The notes beneath the pieces were generated by a model that did not search any database, was not told the DNA's origin, and was given only the letters and a program-made list of their open reading frames with translations. Positions 50,577 through 59,395 of a stretch of 64,000 nt of DNA are shown here, one piece after another. A program made the translations under genes and the position numbers. The stretch comes from Paramesorhizobium leguminum (lineage in GTDB: Bacteria > Pseudomonadota > Alphaproteobacteria > Rhizobiales > Rhizobiaceae), in assembly GCF_003217235.1 (NCBI RefSeq), contig NZ_QJTF01000002.1, forward strand, positions 233,868 through 297,867, given 5' to 3'. Every line of letters begins with the position of its first letter. Within the stretch, counting starts at the first letter, position 1.

Positions 50577-51317
50577 GTGCCCATGCAGGATGCAAAAGAT
50601 GCGCTCTCATCGGCCACCGCAATCTTCGAGGCCCTGCCTGAAATACTTGATATCAAGCGGCAAGCCTTGGCGCGCGCTTCTGAACTCGCCGGCCCCTCGC
50701 CGATCATAGCATCAACGACATCGACCATTCTGGTGGATGATATCTCCAGCGCCGTTTTGCACCCCGAGCGCTTCCTCAACGCGCATTGGCTGAACCCCGC
50801 CTACCTCATGCCATTGGTCGAAATGTCGCCCGGCAAGCAGACCGACCCGGCCGTGACCGTGCGCCTGAAGGCGCTGCTTCAAGCCATCGGCAAGATGCCC
50901 GTCATCTGCGCGGCCAAACCAGGCTACATCGTGCCGCGTATCCAGACCTTGGCAATGAACGAAGCGGCGCGCATGGTGGAGCAAGGCGTCGCCAGCGCCG
51001 ACGATGTCGACACGGCGACCAAATACGGCATCGGCCTCCGCTTCGCCGTGCTGGGCATGCTGGAATTTATCGATTGGGGCGGGGGCGACATCCTGTTCTA
51101 TGCCGGTAACGATCTGGCCAAGGAACTGAACAGCCCGTGCTACGCCTCCCCCGAAATCATCAGGCGCAACATGACTGAAGGCCGTATCGGCCTGAAGACG
51201 AAGCAAGGCTTCCTCAATTATGAAGGCATGGATATAAACGCTTATCGCGACAAACGCCTGAAAGCGTTCGTCGCGATGCTGCATTTTTTAGATCTGGTCA
51301 AGCCGCCAGCCGTGTGA
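50577..51317 (+). pseudogene. N-terminally truncated 3-hydroxyacyl-CoA dehydrogenase
   Basis: 246-codon frame; similarity seems to begin a few codons earlier (RVSLV, ~50562). ATAIFEALPEILDIKRQAL, RFLNAHWLNPAYLMPLVEMS, IGKMPVICAAKPGYIVPRIQ and GGGDILFYAGNDLAKEL match 3-hydroxyacyl/3-hydroxybutyryl-CoA dehydrogenases. The N-terminal NAD-binding GxGxxG region (~60-70 residues) is absent. Catalytic-region His in LNAHWLNP is kept. It is probably inactive as it lacks most of the nucleotide-binding fold. Confidence 0.72.
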
Positions 51318-51341
51318 CTGGCGACCAAGTCAAAACGCTTA

Positions 51342-51635
51342 TTACTGCACGCCCAGCGCCTTCTTGGCCTCGGCGGCAGCGGCATCACCGGCCTGCTGGA
51401 TCAGGGCATCGCTCTGGCCGGCGGCCTTCGCGGCGGCTTCCGCCGCTGTGCGCGCATCGTTGACGGCGGAAGCCTTCTGCTCCGGTGTCATCGAATTTGC
51501 CAGCTCCTCGGCGGTCTTGGTCACGTCGTTGGCAACCGCCGCCGCCGTGTTGCCGCCCGCGCCCGTCTCGCTCTCGCTGCAACCAGCAAGAAACACAAAT
51601 GAAACTGCGGCCATCGCAAGAATTATCTTCTTCAT
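51342..51635 (-). CDS. Small Ala-rich lipoprotein
   Basis: 97 aa. MKKIILAMAAVSFVFLAGCS is a lipoprotein signal (lipobox LAGC). The mature part is Ala/Glu/Asp-rich and helical (VTKTAEELANSM, ARTAAEAAAKAAGQ). The ATG follows GGAG by 7 bases. It recalls small entericidin-like or osmotically induced lipoproteins but the match is not specific. Confidence 0.72.
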   Translation of the reverse strand: MKKIILAMAAVSFVFLAGCSESETGAGGNTAAAVANDVTKTAEELANSMTPEQKASAVNDARTAAEAAAKAAGQSDALIQQAGDAAAAEAKKALGVQ

Positions 51636-51764
51636 GATACAACTCCGAAATTGGTTTCCTAAATTTTCCGCAGTCTGTTCTTCCAAGAAACGCGGGAAAT
51701 CGGCTTTGTATTAAAGTATAATTCTAAGGCAATATTTAATTTCACCGCGAAATATTTAAATTTA

Positions 51765-51798
51765 CAAAAGAAAACGCCCAAGCCATTAGACTTGGGCG
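51765..51798 (-). terminator. Intrinsic terminator for the 51843-52043 gene
   Basis: On the minus strand CGCCCAAG-TCTAATGG-CTTGGGCG forms a stem followed by TTTTCTTTT. It lies 45 bases after the lipoprotein stop. Confidence 0.8.
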
Positions 51799-51842
51799 CT
51801 CTTTCTATACGGTATTTCTACGAACTATTACTGGCTTGAATG

Positions 51843-52043
51843 TTACTGGCTTGGCGTCGTCGTGCCTGGCTGCGCTGGCGTTGACGGCGCGGTATCGTTT
51901 GCTGGCGGCTGTGCCGGCGTGCTTGGCTGGGTTGCCGGAGGCTGCTCTGCCGGCGGCGTGGCGTTGTTTTTGCCGCTGTCATTGCATGCCGAAAGCCCTA
52001 GCACCGAAAGTACGGCAACCGATGCGATCAGAAACTTCTTCAT
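51843..52043 (-). CDS. Small Pro/Thr-rich lipoprotein
   Basis: 66 aa. MKKFLIASVAVLSVLGLSAC is a lipoprotein signal with lipobox LSAC. The mature part is low complexity (PPAEQPPATQPSTPAQPP), probably an unstructured envelope spacer. No enzymatic domain is present. A strong terminator follows. Confidence 0.72.
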   Translation of the reverse strand: MKKFLIASVAVLSVLGLSACNDSGKNNATPPAEQPPATQPSTPAQPPANDTAPSTPAQPGTTTPSQ

Positions 52044-53501
52044 GGCACTCTCCTATTCATCCATTCCTTGGTTGTCCCCAAGGCAGAGTAGCGTCGCCTA
52101 CAAAACAGGCAATCTCGTGAATGGTTCACTCAACTTGCGTTACATTCTGTTACATGAACTTACACCTCACCACCTCACCTTGAGTCCGAGGTTGCCATTA
52201 AGCTTGTAGCTGTCGGCGAAGTGTTCGAGGCTGGTGTCGACGGAAACCTCGCCATAGAGCGCATATTTGCCATCAGCCCAGTTATAGGTGCCGCCGACGC
52301 CGACGCCGCCCCAGAGACGTTCGTTCTGCGAGGCGAAGGGAACGCCTGCCACCACGATCTTGCTCGCCTTGCTGAACTCATAACTCAGATTGGCGATGGT
52401 GTAGACCTCGGCCCTGGTCAACCGGCCCTGGGCATCGCGCCAGGCCTGGCCGTAATCGGCGGAAAGTCCAAGCCGGCCTTTCAGGCTGTTTGTCTCGTCG
52501 TGGATGACATGCGCGCCGAAAGTGTCAGTGAAGCCATCGAACTTCACCTGCGACCAGGATATCTGTGCCTGCGGTGTGACCGTCCAGTTGGGATTGACGG
52601 CGATCCGCTTGCCTGCTTCCAGGCTCAGCACATAGCCGAAGGCGTCATTGTCATCGGCAAGCGTGCGCCGCGCCGTGTCCGAGGTCAGGTCATTGCCATA
52701 CCAGGTGGTCTTCGCCTGCGCATCGGCATAGATTCCATTATCGCCGTACCAGGTGAGCGTACCGCCCAATCCGTAGCCATTGGCATCGACGCCGCCTTGT
52801 CCGTGCACCGAGCCCATGGTGGCCTTGGCATAGCCGTAGTGCGCGGTCAGCCCGCCGATCACGCTGCCCATTTCATCCTCGTAGAGCTTGCCGTCGAGCC
52901 CCGCCTCTACTTTATAGGTATTGGTATCATACCGCGTGGCGCTGGTGGAATAGCGGGGCTTGAAGCGGCCATGCGCGCTTTCGATCCGGCCCCAGATATT
53001 CGTGCCCGCATCGACCGCCGCACCGGCCTCCGCAGGCGGTGCCGATGTACCGGGCCCGTCGCCCTCATTGAGTTGAGGGTTGGTCGCGCCGCGCCAATAA
53101 CGGTTGCCAACGCGCTGGCGCAAGGTTCCCACACCGTTCAACTCCTGCAGCACCTGGGAATAGGCCTCATAGACCGGCACGCCGGGCTGGTAATGCGGAG
53201 GCGGAGGTGGTGGAGGCGGAGGTGGCGGGCAATTGCTGCCATGGCACGGCGGATTGGTCAGTTCCGAACGCAGGTACCAGTCGCCATCATTAGGATCGCC
53301 GAGACCGCCCTTGTAGAGCCGGTAGGCATAGGCGCCGCCCACCACCGCCTGATCGCCCTGAAAGATAAATTGACCTTTGAGGGTAAAGTCGCCATCCGAG
53401 GCGCCATCGACGGTAACGACCCTGATGCCATTGGTGGTCTGCGCGCCGCTGTTTGGATCGAGATTGATGACAGCGAGGTTCGAATTGCCCGATGTGCCGC
53501 C

Positions 53502-53505
53502 TTTT
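53502..53505 (-). other. Frameshift site (A4 run) in autotransporter passenger
   Basis: The passenger frame reads DNLHVK and then loses similarity. The second frame resumes directly with [17 protein letters not shown]. Removing one A from GTCAAAAGGCGG gives a continuous [15 protein letters not shown]. This may be a true mutation or a sequencing error. Confidence 0.75.
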
Positions 53506-55424
53506 GACGTGCAGATTGTCGATGACGGTATTATCGCCGCCCAGCGTGCCGGCCAGATAGACCGTGCCGCCCTGCCCGGCGTAATCGCCAGTGACGGTGA
53601 GCGTGGTGCCGGGCATGGCGCCGGGAAGCCGCACATTGCCGGCATTGGCAAGGCTAGAGATCGTCTGGTCATGCCCCTGGAGGTCCAGTGTCGCTCCGTT
53701 TGCCACGGAGAAGGCGGAAGATTGGCTGAAGACATTGGCCGCGCCCGCCGCAAGCGTGCCCGCATTCACCGCCGTGTTGCCCGTATAAGTGTTGACGCCC
53801 GACAGCACCGTAATGCCGGAGCCATCCTGCTCGACATTGCCGTCCCCGCTGATGTCGTTACCGAAGTTGAACGTGTCTGTGCGGTTGAACGCCAGCGCGC
53901 CGCCCGCAAGATTGACCTGGCTGGTGCCAAGATTACCGCTCGTGCCGCCATCACCCACCTGCAGCGTACCGTCGGAAATCGTGGTCGTGCCCTTGAATAG
54001 GTCGTTGGCGCCCGTCAGCGTGATCTTGCTGCCCGTACCGCCTGCCTGCGTCAGCGCGCCATCGCCGCTGATGACGCCATCATAAACATAGGCATCGGAG
54101 CGGTTGAAGACCAGCTTGGCGCCGCTGTCGATTTCGACGCGACTGCCTATGCCGCCGAGCGTGCCTGTTGCGCCGCCATTGCCGACCTGCAACTCTCCCG
54201 CTGCGATCGTCATCTGGCCAGTATAGCCGGTATTGCTGCCGGTAAGGATCAGATTGCCGCCGCTGCCCGACTTGGTGAGCGGGCCCGTACCGGAAGCGCC
54301 ATCGGTGATCGCGCCGGAAAGTGTCAGGTCGGCATCGGTCTCAAACGTACCGCCGCCCGCATTCACGGTGACCGCGCGCGCCATATTGGTGATGGCGGCG
54401 GTGTTTTCGAGCGTGCCGCCATCAAATGTAATCCCGCCGATCGCCGCGCCGAGATTGCCATCCACGGAGATCGATACGGTCCCGCCTCGGATGAAAGTGC
54501 CGCCTTGATACATGTTATTGGCCGCTAAGGTGAGTGTCCCACCGCCGATTTTGGTCAGGGCTCCCGCACCTGTAAAAGCCGAAGTCGTATCGGTGTCAGC
54601 TCCGAAACCGGCACTATCAATTGTCAGGCCGCCTGCATCGATGTTGAGCTCTGTTCCCGAAAAGCCAACGATCGCTAAGCTCTTGCCGCTCGCACGCAAA
54701 ATGCCGCCGTCGAAATTGACCTGGACCGCGCCTCCTTTCCAGTTTTCCAGCCTGGCTGTTGCCAGTACGCCGCTGCCATTAATGTTCAGTATCGCACTGC
54801 CTGCCGGATTGGTTAGATCCATCTCGGCTGTGGTGACAACTCCGTGATCCTCGATGTTGAGTTGGCCGCTTGCCCCCGGATTCCATCCAATGACAAAAAT
54901 GGAAGCGTTCCACTGCGATCCTTGGCCCGTCACCGTTGCCGTTCCTGGGCTATAATTGCCAACCACGGCACCACCAGTCCCAGTTACAGCAATGATGCCT
55001 CCGTTGGAAACGGTCAATGTACCATCGACGCCAAACACCGTGTCGATGTTGTTGTCCGTCGTCGCATTCCAGGTCGCCCCGCTCGTCACGGTCGCGCTGC
55101 CCTGAATAGAGATACCGCCCCCCACCGCCGCCCCCGTAGGCGTTGACGACAAAGTGCTTCCGTTCTGAAGTGTCAGATTGCCGGCGGGGCCAACCATTAT
55201 GTCCGCCGTCTCCCCCTGATCCGCGCCCGAAAGGCCCAGTACAGTCGGTTTGTTCACCACGTTGATCGTCGTATTTGTGCTACTGGTCGGGCGGTTCCCC
55301 GTTGACCAGTTCCCGTCCTCCAGCCAGTTGGTAGGATCAGCGGCATCCGCGCCGGTCCAGCTAACCTGAGCCGAGGCGTTCGAGACAGAACTGGCGAGGA
55401 CAACAATCAGCGTCAATAGCGCGC

Positions 55425-55435
55425 GGGGGGGGGGG
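55425..55435. repeat. Homopolymer tract G11/C11 in signal-peptide region
   Basis: Eleven consecutive G on the plus strand. On the coding (minus) strand, ATGCGCCGGAAATATATGAT then ATTGTCT lead into the C run. With C10 the frame reads MRRKYMILSPPPRALL and continues into the signal peptide; with C11 it stops soon after (other frames also close). This is typical of slipped-strand phase variation. Confidence 0.8.
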
Positions 55436-55462
55436 AGACAATATCATATATTTCCGGCGCAT

Positions 55463-55850
55463 TTGGGCCTGCCCTCATGAACAAATTTAAGTTTACATAG
55501 TATAATTAGAAATTATTACTAATTAATATTGAATAACTTAGATTTCATTAAGTATGCTTTTGGGATTGTATTTTGTTTTGGATGGGTGGCGGCGTTGAAA
55601 TACCGGTTCCAGGTGCCCCCTCTGGCTTGCCGGCCATCTCCCCTGGAAGGAAGATTAGCTGATATGACTTTTGCCAACATCGATGGAGGCCAATCTACCC
55701 CTGAAATCATTGTAAAAAATCCCATTGTCCGGTATATTATATATTGCTGGTTGTGCGTAGAGCATCCGTCCGAGGAGTTCGAGCCATTCGCACCAGACAC
55801 TCCTCGCGGGTACCCGGTTACGCATGACGCAGCCTGAAGGAGGAGCTATC
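55463..55850. other. Intergenic region with partial RIME-like repeat
   Basis: About 390 bp between the autotransporter and the SPW gene. 55480-55600 is AT-rich and probably promoter-bearing. 55615-55650 carries one arm of the RIME-like family (CCCCCTCTGGCTTGCCGGCC) without its partner. A 102-codon plus-strand frame crosses this arm and has no ribosome site or recognisable domain, so I do not call it a gene. Confidence 0.55.
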
Positions 55851-56240
55851 ATGGCTATCACCCATCACATAGGCGCCAAAAACATTGGCCGCATACGACT
55901 GGTCCGGCATCCGGGCTGGGAGGATAGCGCCATTATGGCGCTCGGAGCCATCATTTTTCTGTCGTCGCTGTTCTTCTCGGTAACCGACAGCATGGCTGTT
56001 GTGGTCAATACCATGCTCACCGGCGCCGTCATCGTGGCTCTCGGCATCATGGAAGTGGCAATCCTGCGCCGCTGGGAGGAGGCGCTGGCCTTTCTCGCCG
56101 GCTTGTGGACGATCGCTTCGCCCTATGTCATCGGCTATATGGACCCGTTGCGCACATGGCATATCGCGCTCGGTGTGCTCGTCGCGCTGATCGCCGCCCT
56201 GCAACTATGGCAGGACCGCAACCGCCGGCTCGAAACATAA
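55851..56240 (+). CDS. SPW repeat-family membrane protein
   Basis: 129 aa with four hydrophobic segments: ALGAIIFLSSLFFSV, NTMLTGAVIVALGIMEVAIL, EEALAFLAGLWTIASPYVIG and WHIALGVLVALIAALQLW. The repeated pattern matches SPW-motif proteins (SPYV, W-x-I-ALG). The ATG follows AAGGAGG. The function is unknown. It precedes btaA by ~110 bp. Confidence 0.82.
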   Translation: MAITHHIGAKNIGRIRLVRHPGWEDSAIMALGAIIFLSSLFFSVTDSMAVVVNTMLTGAVIVALGIMEVAILRRWEEALAFLAGLWTIASPYVIGYMDPLRTWHIALGVLVALIAALQLWQDRNRRLET

Positions 56241-56283
56241 GCTGGACAAATCCAGCGCCGTCGGAGCTTCGGCCCCGGCGGCG

Positions 56284-56301
56284 CCGTCACGAGCCTGTTA
56301 C
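56284..56301. promoter_or_regulatory. Candidate Pho box upstream of btaAB
   Basis: CCGTCACGAGCCTGTTAC fits two 7-bp half sites with 4-bp spacer (consensus CTGTCAT-N4-CTGTCAT), 10 of 14 consensus positions. It ends 50 bases before btaA. PhoB activation of betaine-lipid genes under phosphate limitation is known in rhizobia. Confidence 0.5.
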
Positions 56302-56351
56302 ACGCCGGTGCTACCCGGTGCGAATTCTCTTAACCAAGGGATTCGCGCGAC

Positions 56352-57596
56352 ATGCCCGCAATCAGGATCAAACAGCCCGGCAATGAAAAGGTGAAACGCG
56401 CCATGCAGCGCAATTCGCTCTTCTCGAAATCCGGCATGTCGGAACGGCTCTTCGCCCATCTGTTCAAGGGGCTGGTCTATCCGCAAATATGGGAAGACCC
56501 CGAAGTCGATATGGAGGCGCTGGAAATCGGCCCCGGCCATCGCATCGTCACCATCGCGTCCGGCGGATGCAACGCGCTGTCCTATCTCACCGCCGATCCG
56601 GCTAGCGTCGAGGCGGTCGATTTGAACCCGGCGCATGTGGCCTTTAACAGGCTGAAGCTCGCGGCGCTTGCCCATCTGCCCAATTATGACGCCTTCTACC
56701 GCTTCTACGGCACGGCGGATGACAAGACCAATTTGCAGGCCTATGAACGTTTCATCCGCCCGCATCTCGACCCGCAAAGCCGCGCCTATTGGGAAAAGCG
56801 GATGCTCTCCGGCCGCCGCCGCATCTCCATCTTCTGGCGCGATCTCTATCGCCACGGCCTGCTCGGCGTGTTCATCGGCATGGGCCACCGCGTCGCCCGC
56901 CTCTATGGCATCGACCCGCGCGATATCCTGAAAGCCCGGACCATCGAGGAGCAGCGCACCTTCTTCGATACCGCGCTTGCCCCCCTTTTCGATAAACGCA
57001 TGATCCGCTGGGCGACGACGCGCAAATCCTCACTTTTCGGCCTGGGCATTCCGCCGCAGCAATATGATGCGCTGGCGACATCAGGCAATGGCGACATGGC
57101 GACGATCCTGCGCGGAAGGCTGGAAAAGCTCGCCTGCGGTTTTCCGCTGGCCGATAATTACTTCGCCTGGCAGGCTTTCGGGCGCGGCTATAGCAGTGAC
57201 GCCGAGACCGGCCCGCTCCCGCCCTATCTCTCCCGCGCAAACTTCGACACGGTTCGCGCTCGCGTAGCCCGCATGAGCGTCGTCAACGCCTCCTATACCG
57301 AACTCCTCGCCGCCAAGGCAGATAGCACGGTCGATCGCTTTATCCTGCTCGACGCGCAGGATTGGATGAACGACACGCAGTTGAATGACGTCTGGCGCGA
57401 GATTACCCGCACGGCGGCACCCGGCGCGCGCGTCATCTTCCGCACCGCCGCCGAGCCGAGTATCCTGCCCGACCGCGTCGATCCGGCCATTCTGGGTCGC
57501 TGGGACTACCGCGAGGAACAATCCCTAGCGCTCCACGCGCGCGATCGCTCCTCCATCTATGGCGGGTTTCACCTCTATTGCCTAAAGGGCGCCTGA
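56352..57596 (+). CDS. btaA: S-adenosylmethionine:diacylglycerol 3-amino-3-carboxypropyl transferase
   Basis: 414-aa DUF3419 protein. KGLVYPQIWEDPEVDMEAL and RIVTIASGGCNALSYL (SAM site) with VEAVDLNPAHVAFNRLKLAA are BtaA hallmarks; FILLDAQDWMNDTQLNDVW is the downstream motif. BtaA transfers the aminocarboxypropyl group of SAM to diacylglycerol, the first step of DGTS betaine-lipid synthesis, a phosphorus-free phospholipid replacement. The start is not certain; an ATG 51 bases later is possible. btaB follows after 1 base. Confidence 0.9.
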   Translation: MPAIRIKQPGNEKVKRAMQRNSLFSKSGMSERLFAHLFKGLVYPQIWEDPEVDMEALEIGPGHRIVTIASGGCNALSYLTADPASVEAVDLNPAHVAFNRLKLAALAHLPNYDAFYRFYGTADDKTNLQAYERFIRPHLDPQSRAYWEKRMLSGRRRISIFWRDLYRHGLLGVFIGMGHRVARLYGIDPRDILKARTIEEQRTFFDTALAPLFDKRMIRWATTRKSSLFGLGIPPQQYDALATSGNGDMATILRGRLEKLACGFPLADNYFAWQAFGRGYSSDAETGPLPPYLSRANFDTVRARVARMSVVNASYTELLAAKADSTVDRFILLDAQDWMNDTQLNDVWREITRTAAPGARVIFRTAAEPSILPDRVDPAILGRWDYREEQSLALHARDRSSIYGGFHLYCLKGA

Positions 57597-57597
57597 C

Positions 57598-58260
57598 ATG
57601 TCCGGCAATGTAAAAGGCATCGATCACGGCAGCCTGATGGACCGCGTCTATCGCCGCCAGCGGCATGTCTATGACGCAACGCGCAAATATTACCTTCTCG
57701 GACGCGACCAGATGATCGCGGGGCTTCATGTCCCGCCCGGCGGCAGCGTACTCGAAATCGGTTGCGGCACGGGAAGAAACCTCATCAAGACGATGAATCA
57801 ATTCCCCAGCGCCAAACTCTACGGCATTGATATCTCCCGCGAAATGCTCGATACGGCGCAAAAGGCGGCTGCGCGGGCTGGAATATCCGACCGGCTTCAG
57901 CTCGCCTACGCCGATGCCGCCTGTTTCGATCCTGAAGCGCTGTTCGGACGCAAGGATTTCGACCGCATCTTCATCTCCTACGCGGTGTCGATGATCCCCC
58001 AATGGCAGGCCGTCATGCGCGAGGCGGTGGGCCATCTCGCCCCCGGCGGCGAACTCCACATCGTCGATTTCGGCGACCAGAAACGGCTGCCGCGCTGGTT
58101 CCGCGCCGCGCTCTACCAATGGCTCGAATGGTTCCACGTCACCCCGCGCAACGATCTCTTCGAGGTGGCAGGCAAGATAGCGGCTGAGACCGGCTCCAAG
58201 GCCCAGGCGCGCGTGCTCTATCGCGGATTTGCCTGGATATCTAAAATAGTGAGACAGTGA
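57598..58260 (+). CDS. btaB: Diacylglycerylhomoserine N-methyltransferase
   Basis: 220-aa SAM methyltransferase with LEIGCGTGRNLIKTMNQFP (motif I), LYGIDISREML and APGGELHIVDFGDQ. Next to btaA this identifies BtaB, which trimethylates the headgroup to DGTS. The N-terminal MDRVYRRQRHVYDATRKYYL is typical. The last codons and the stop lie within a tandem-unit hairpin repeat (GTGAGACAGTGAGCGG). Confidence 0.9.
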   Translation: MSGNVKGIDHGSLMDRVYRRQRHVYDATRKYYLLGRDQMIAGLHVPPGGSVLEIGCGTGRNLIKTMNQFPSAKLYGIDISREMLDTAQKAAARAGISDRLQLAYADAACFDPEALFGRKDFDRIFISYAVSMIPQWQAVMREAVGHLAPGGELHIVDFGDQKRLPRWFRAALYQWLEWFHVTPRNDLFEVAGKIAAETGSKAQARVLYRGFAWISKIVRQ

Positions 58261-58352
58261 GCGGTGAGCAGTGAGCAGAAAACTCTATCTCACCGCTCAC
58301 CGCTCACTGCTCACTGTCTCACTGCTCACTATTCCCTATCTCACTATTCCCC
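58246..58352. repeat. Hairpin repeat with heptamer arms after btaB
   Basis: The left arm (58246-58278) comprises units GTGAGCG/GTGAGCA. The right arm (58286-58352) carries complementary CTCACCG/CTCACTG units and then ATTCCCTATCTCAC, the unit type of the 8640-8715 hairpin. It contains the btaB stop codon. Confidence 0.88.
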
Positions 58353-58399
58353 GAATCACGTAACGCTTCATAAACCCTGTTTCCATTATGGCGTGGTTC

Positions 58400-59236
58400 A
58401 TGAAGCGCATCGTCCCTGTCCTCATGTCCCTCTTTTTGTCCGCCCCACTCCTGTCGGCGTGCACGTCGGTCGACTATGATTTATCCTCGGTGGCAAGCAC
58501 CGTCAGGATCGAAAAGCAATCGACCTTCGCCTATCCCGCCGTCCGCGCGCCTAAATTCGGCGATCGCGACCCGCACGAATGGAAAGGCAAGACGCCGTGG
58601 CACTATACCGTGCATGGTACCGACGTTTCCAAATACCAAAGCCGCGTCGATTGGAAAACGGCGCATAAAAGCGGCATTTCCTTCGTCTTCATCAAAGCGA
58701 CGGAGGGCGGCGACCGGGTGGATGATCGCTTCGCCGAACATTGGGCGGCGGCAGGCGCCGTGAACATGCCGCGCGGCGCCTATCATTTTTATTATTTCTG
58801 CCGCCCGGCCATCGAGCAGGCGCAATGGTACATCCGCAATGTGCCGCGTCACCCGGATGCCTTGCCGCCGGTCCTCGACATGGAGTGGAACCCGTTATCA
58901 CCCACCTGCAAGCGACGTCCGGCCCCCGAGACCGTGCGTGGCGAAATGCAGATATTTCTCGACACGGTTGAACGCCATTACGGCAAGCGCCCGATCATCT
59001 ATACGGCAATCGATTTCTTCGAGGATAATGAACTCAGCCGCATGAAGGACTATCCCTTCTGGCTCCGCTCCGTCGCCGGACATCCGAGCGAGCGATACGG
59101 CAACCACCCCTGGACATTCTGGCAATATACCGGAACCGGTAAGGTACCGGGCATCGATGGGGACGCCGATATCAACGTCTTCGCCGGCACGCCGGACGAA
59201 TGGCGCACCCTGGTGGCGGGGCGCCGGAAGCGCTAA
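58400..59236 (+). CDS. GH25 lysozyme-like lipoprotein
   Basis: 278 aa. MKRIVPVLMSLFLSAPLLSA then Cys is a lipoprotein signal. The GH25 barrel begins HGTDVSKYQSRVDWKTAHKS; GISFVFIKATEGGDRVDDRF, GAYHFYYF, LPPVLDMEWN (catalytic Asp and Glu), IIYTAIDFFEDN and PWTFWQYTG follow. It is a muramidase fold acting on peptidoglycan in the periplasm. I start at MKR, four codons into the longest frame. Confidence 0.9.
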   Translation: MKRIVPVLMSLFLSAPLLSACTSVDYDLSSVASTVRIEKQSTFAYPAVRAPKFGDRDPHEWKGKTPWHYTVHGTDVSKYQSRVDWKTAHKSGISFVFIKATEGGDRVDDRFAEHWAAAGAVNMPRGAYHFYYFCRPAIEQAQWYIRNVPRHPDALPPVLDMEWNPLSPTCKRRPAPETVRGEMQIFLDTVERHYGKRPIIYTAIDFFEDNELSRMKDYPFWLRSVAGHPSERYGNHPWTFWQYTGTGKVPGIDGDADINVFAGTPDEWRTLVAGRRKR

Positions 59237-59395
59237 TCCGTCCATTACCTCGAGAACGAACCTTTCCAAACTTTCACTTCATTTCTGCATGGCGATAAGG
59301 CAGAAGCAGGCGATTGAAACCGTAGTCCCAGAATAGTCTCATTTGCGCGCATCGTGCTTTGCTGAAAAGCCAATGGCCCCGAAAGAAGTTTGTAA

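Larger units (their letters stand above)
52167..55462 (-). pseudogene. Type V autotransporter with two frame disruptions, possibly phase-variable
   Basis: Reading from 55462: a short N-terminus, the hydrophobic signal LLTLIVVLASSVSNASA, then a beta-helix passenger with autotransporter-associated repeats (TGYTGQMTIAAGELQVGNGG, GTTTISDGTLQVGDGG). A poly-Pro linker, [20 protein letters not shown] and a C-terminal beta-barrel ending in Trp (NLGLKVRW) follow. Break 1: a run of 11 C (55425-55435, G on plus) puts the best ATG out of frame; 10 C would restore it. Break 2: AAAA at 53502-53505 joins the passenger frame (to 53290) to the barrel frame (from 53765); AAA would fuse them. Outer-membrane adhesin role is inferred. 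Confidence 0.8.

Noticed and set aside
55529..55837. 102-codon plus-strand frame before the SPW gene
   Set aside because: It runs through one arm of a RIME-like repeat, lacks a ribosome site and matches no family I know.
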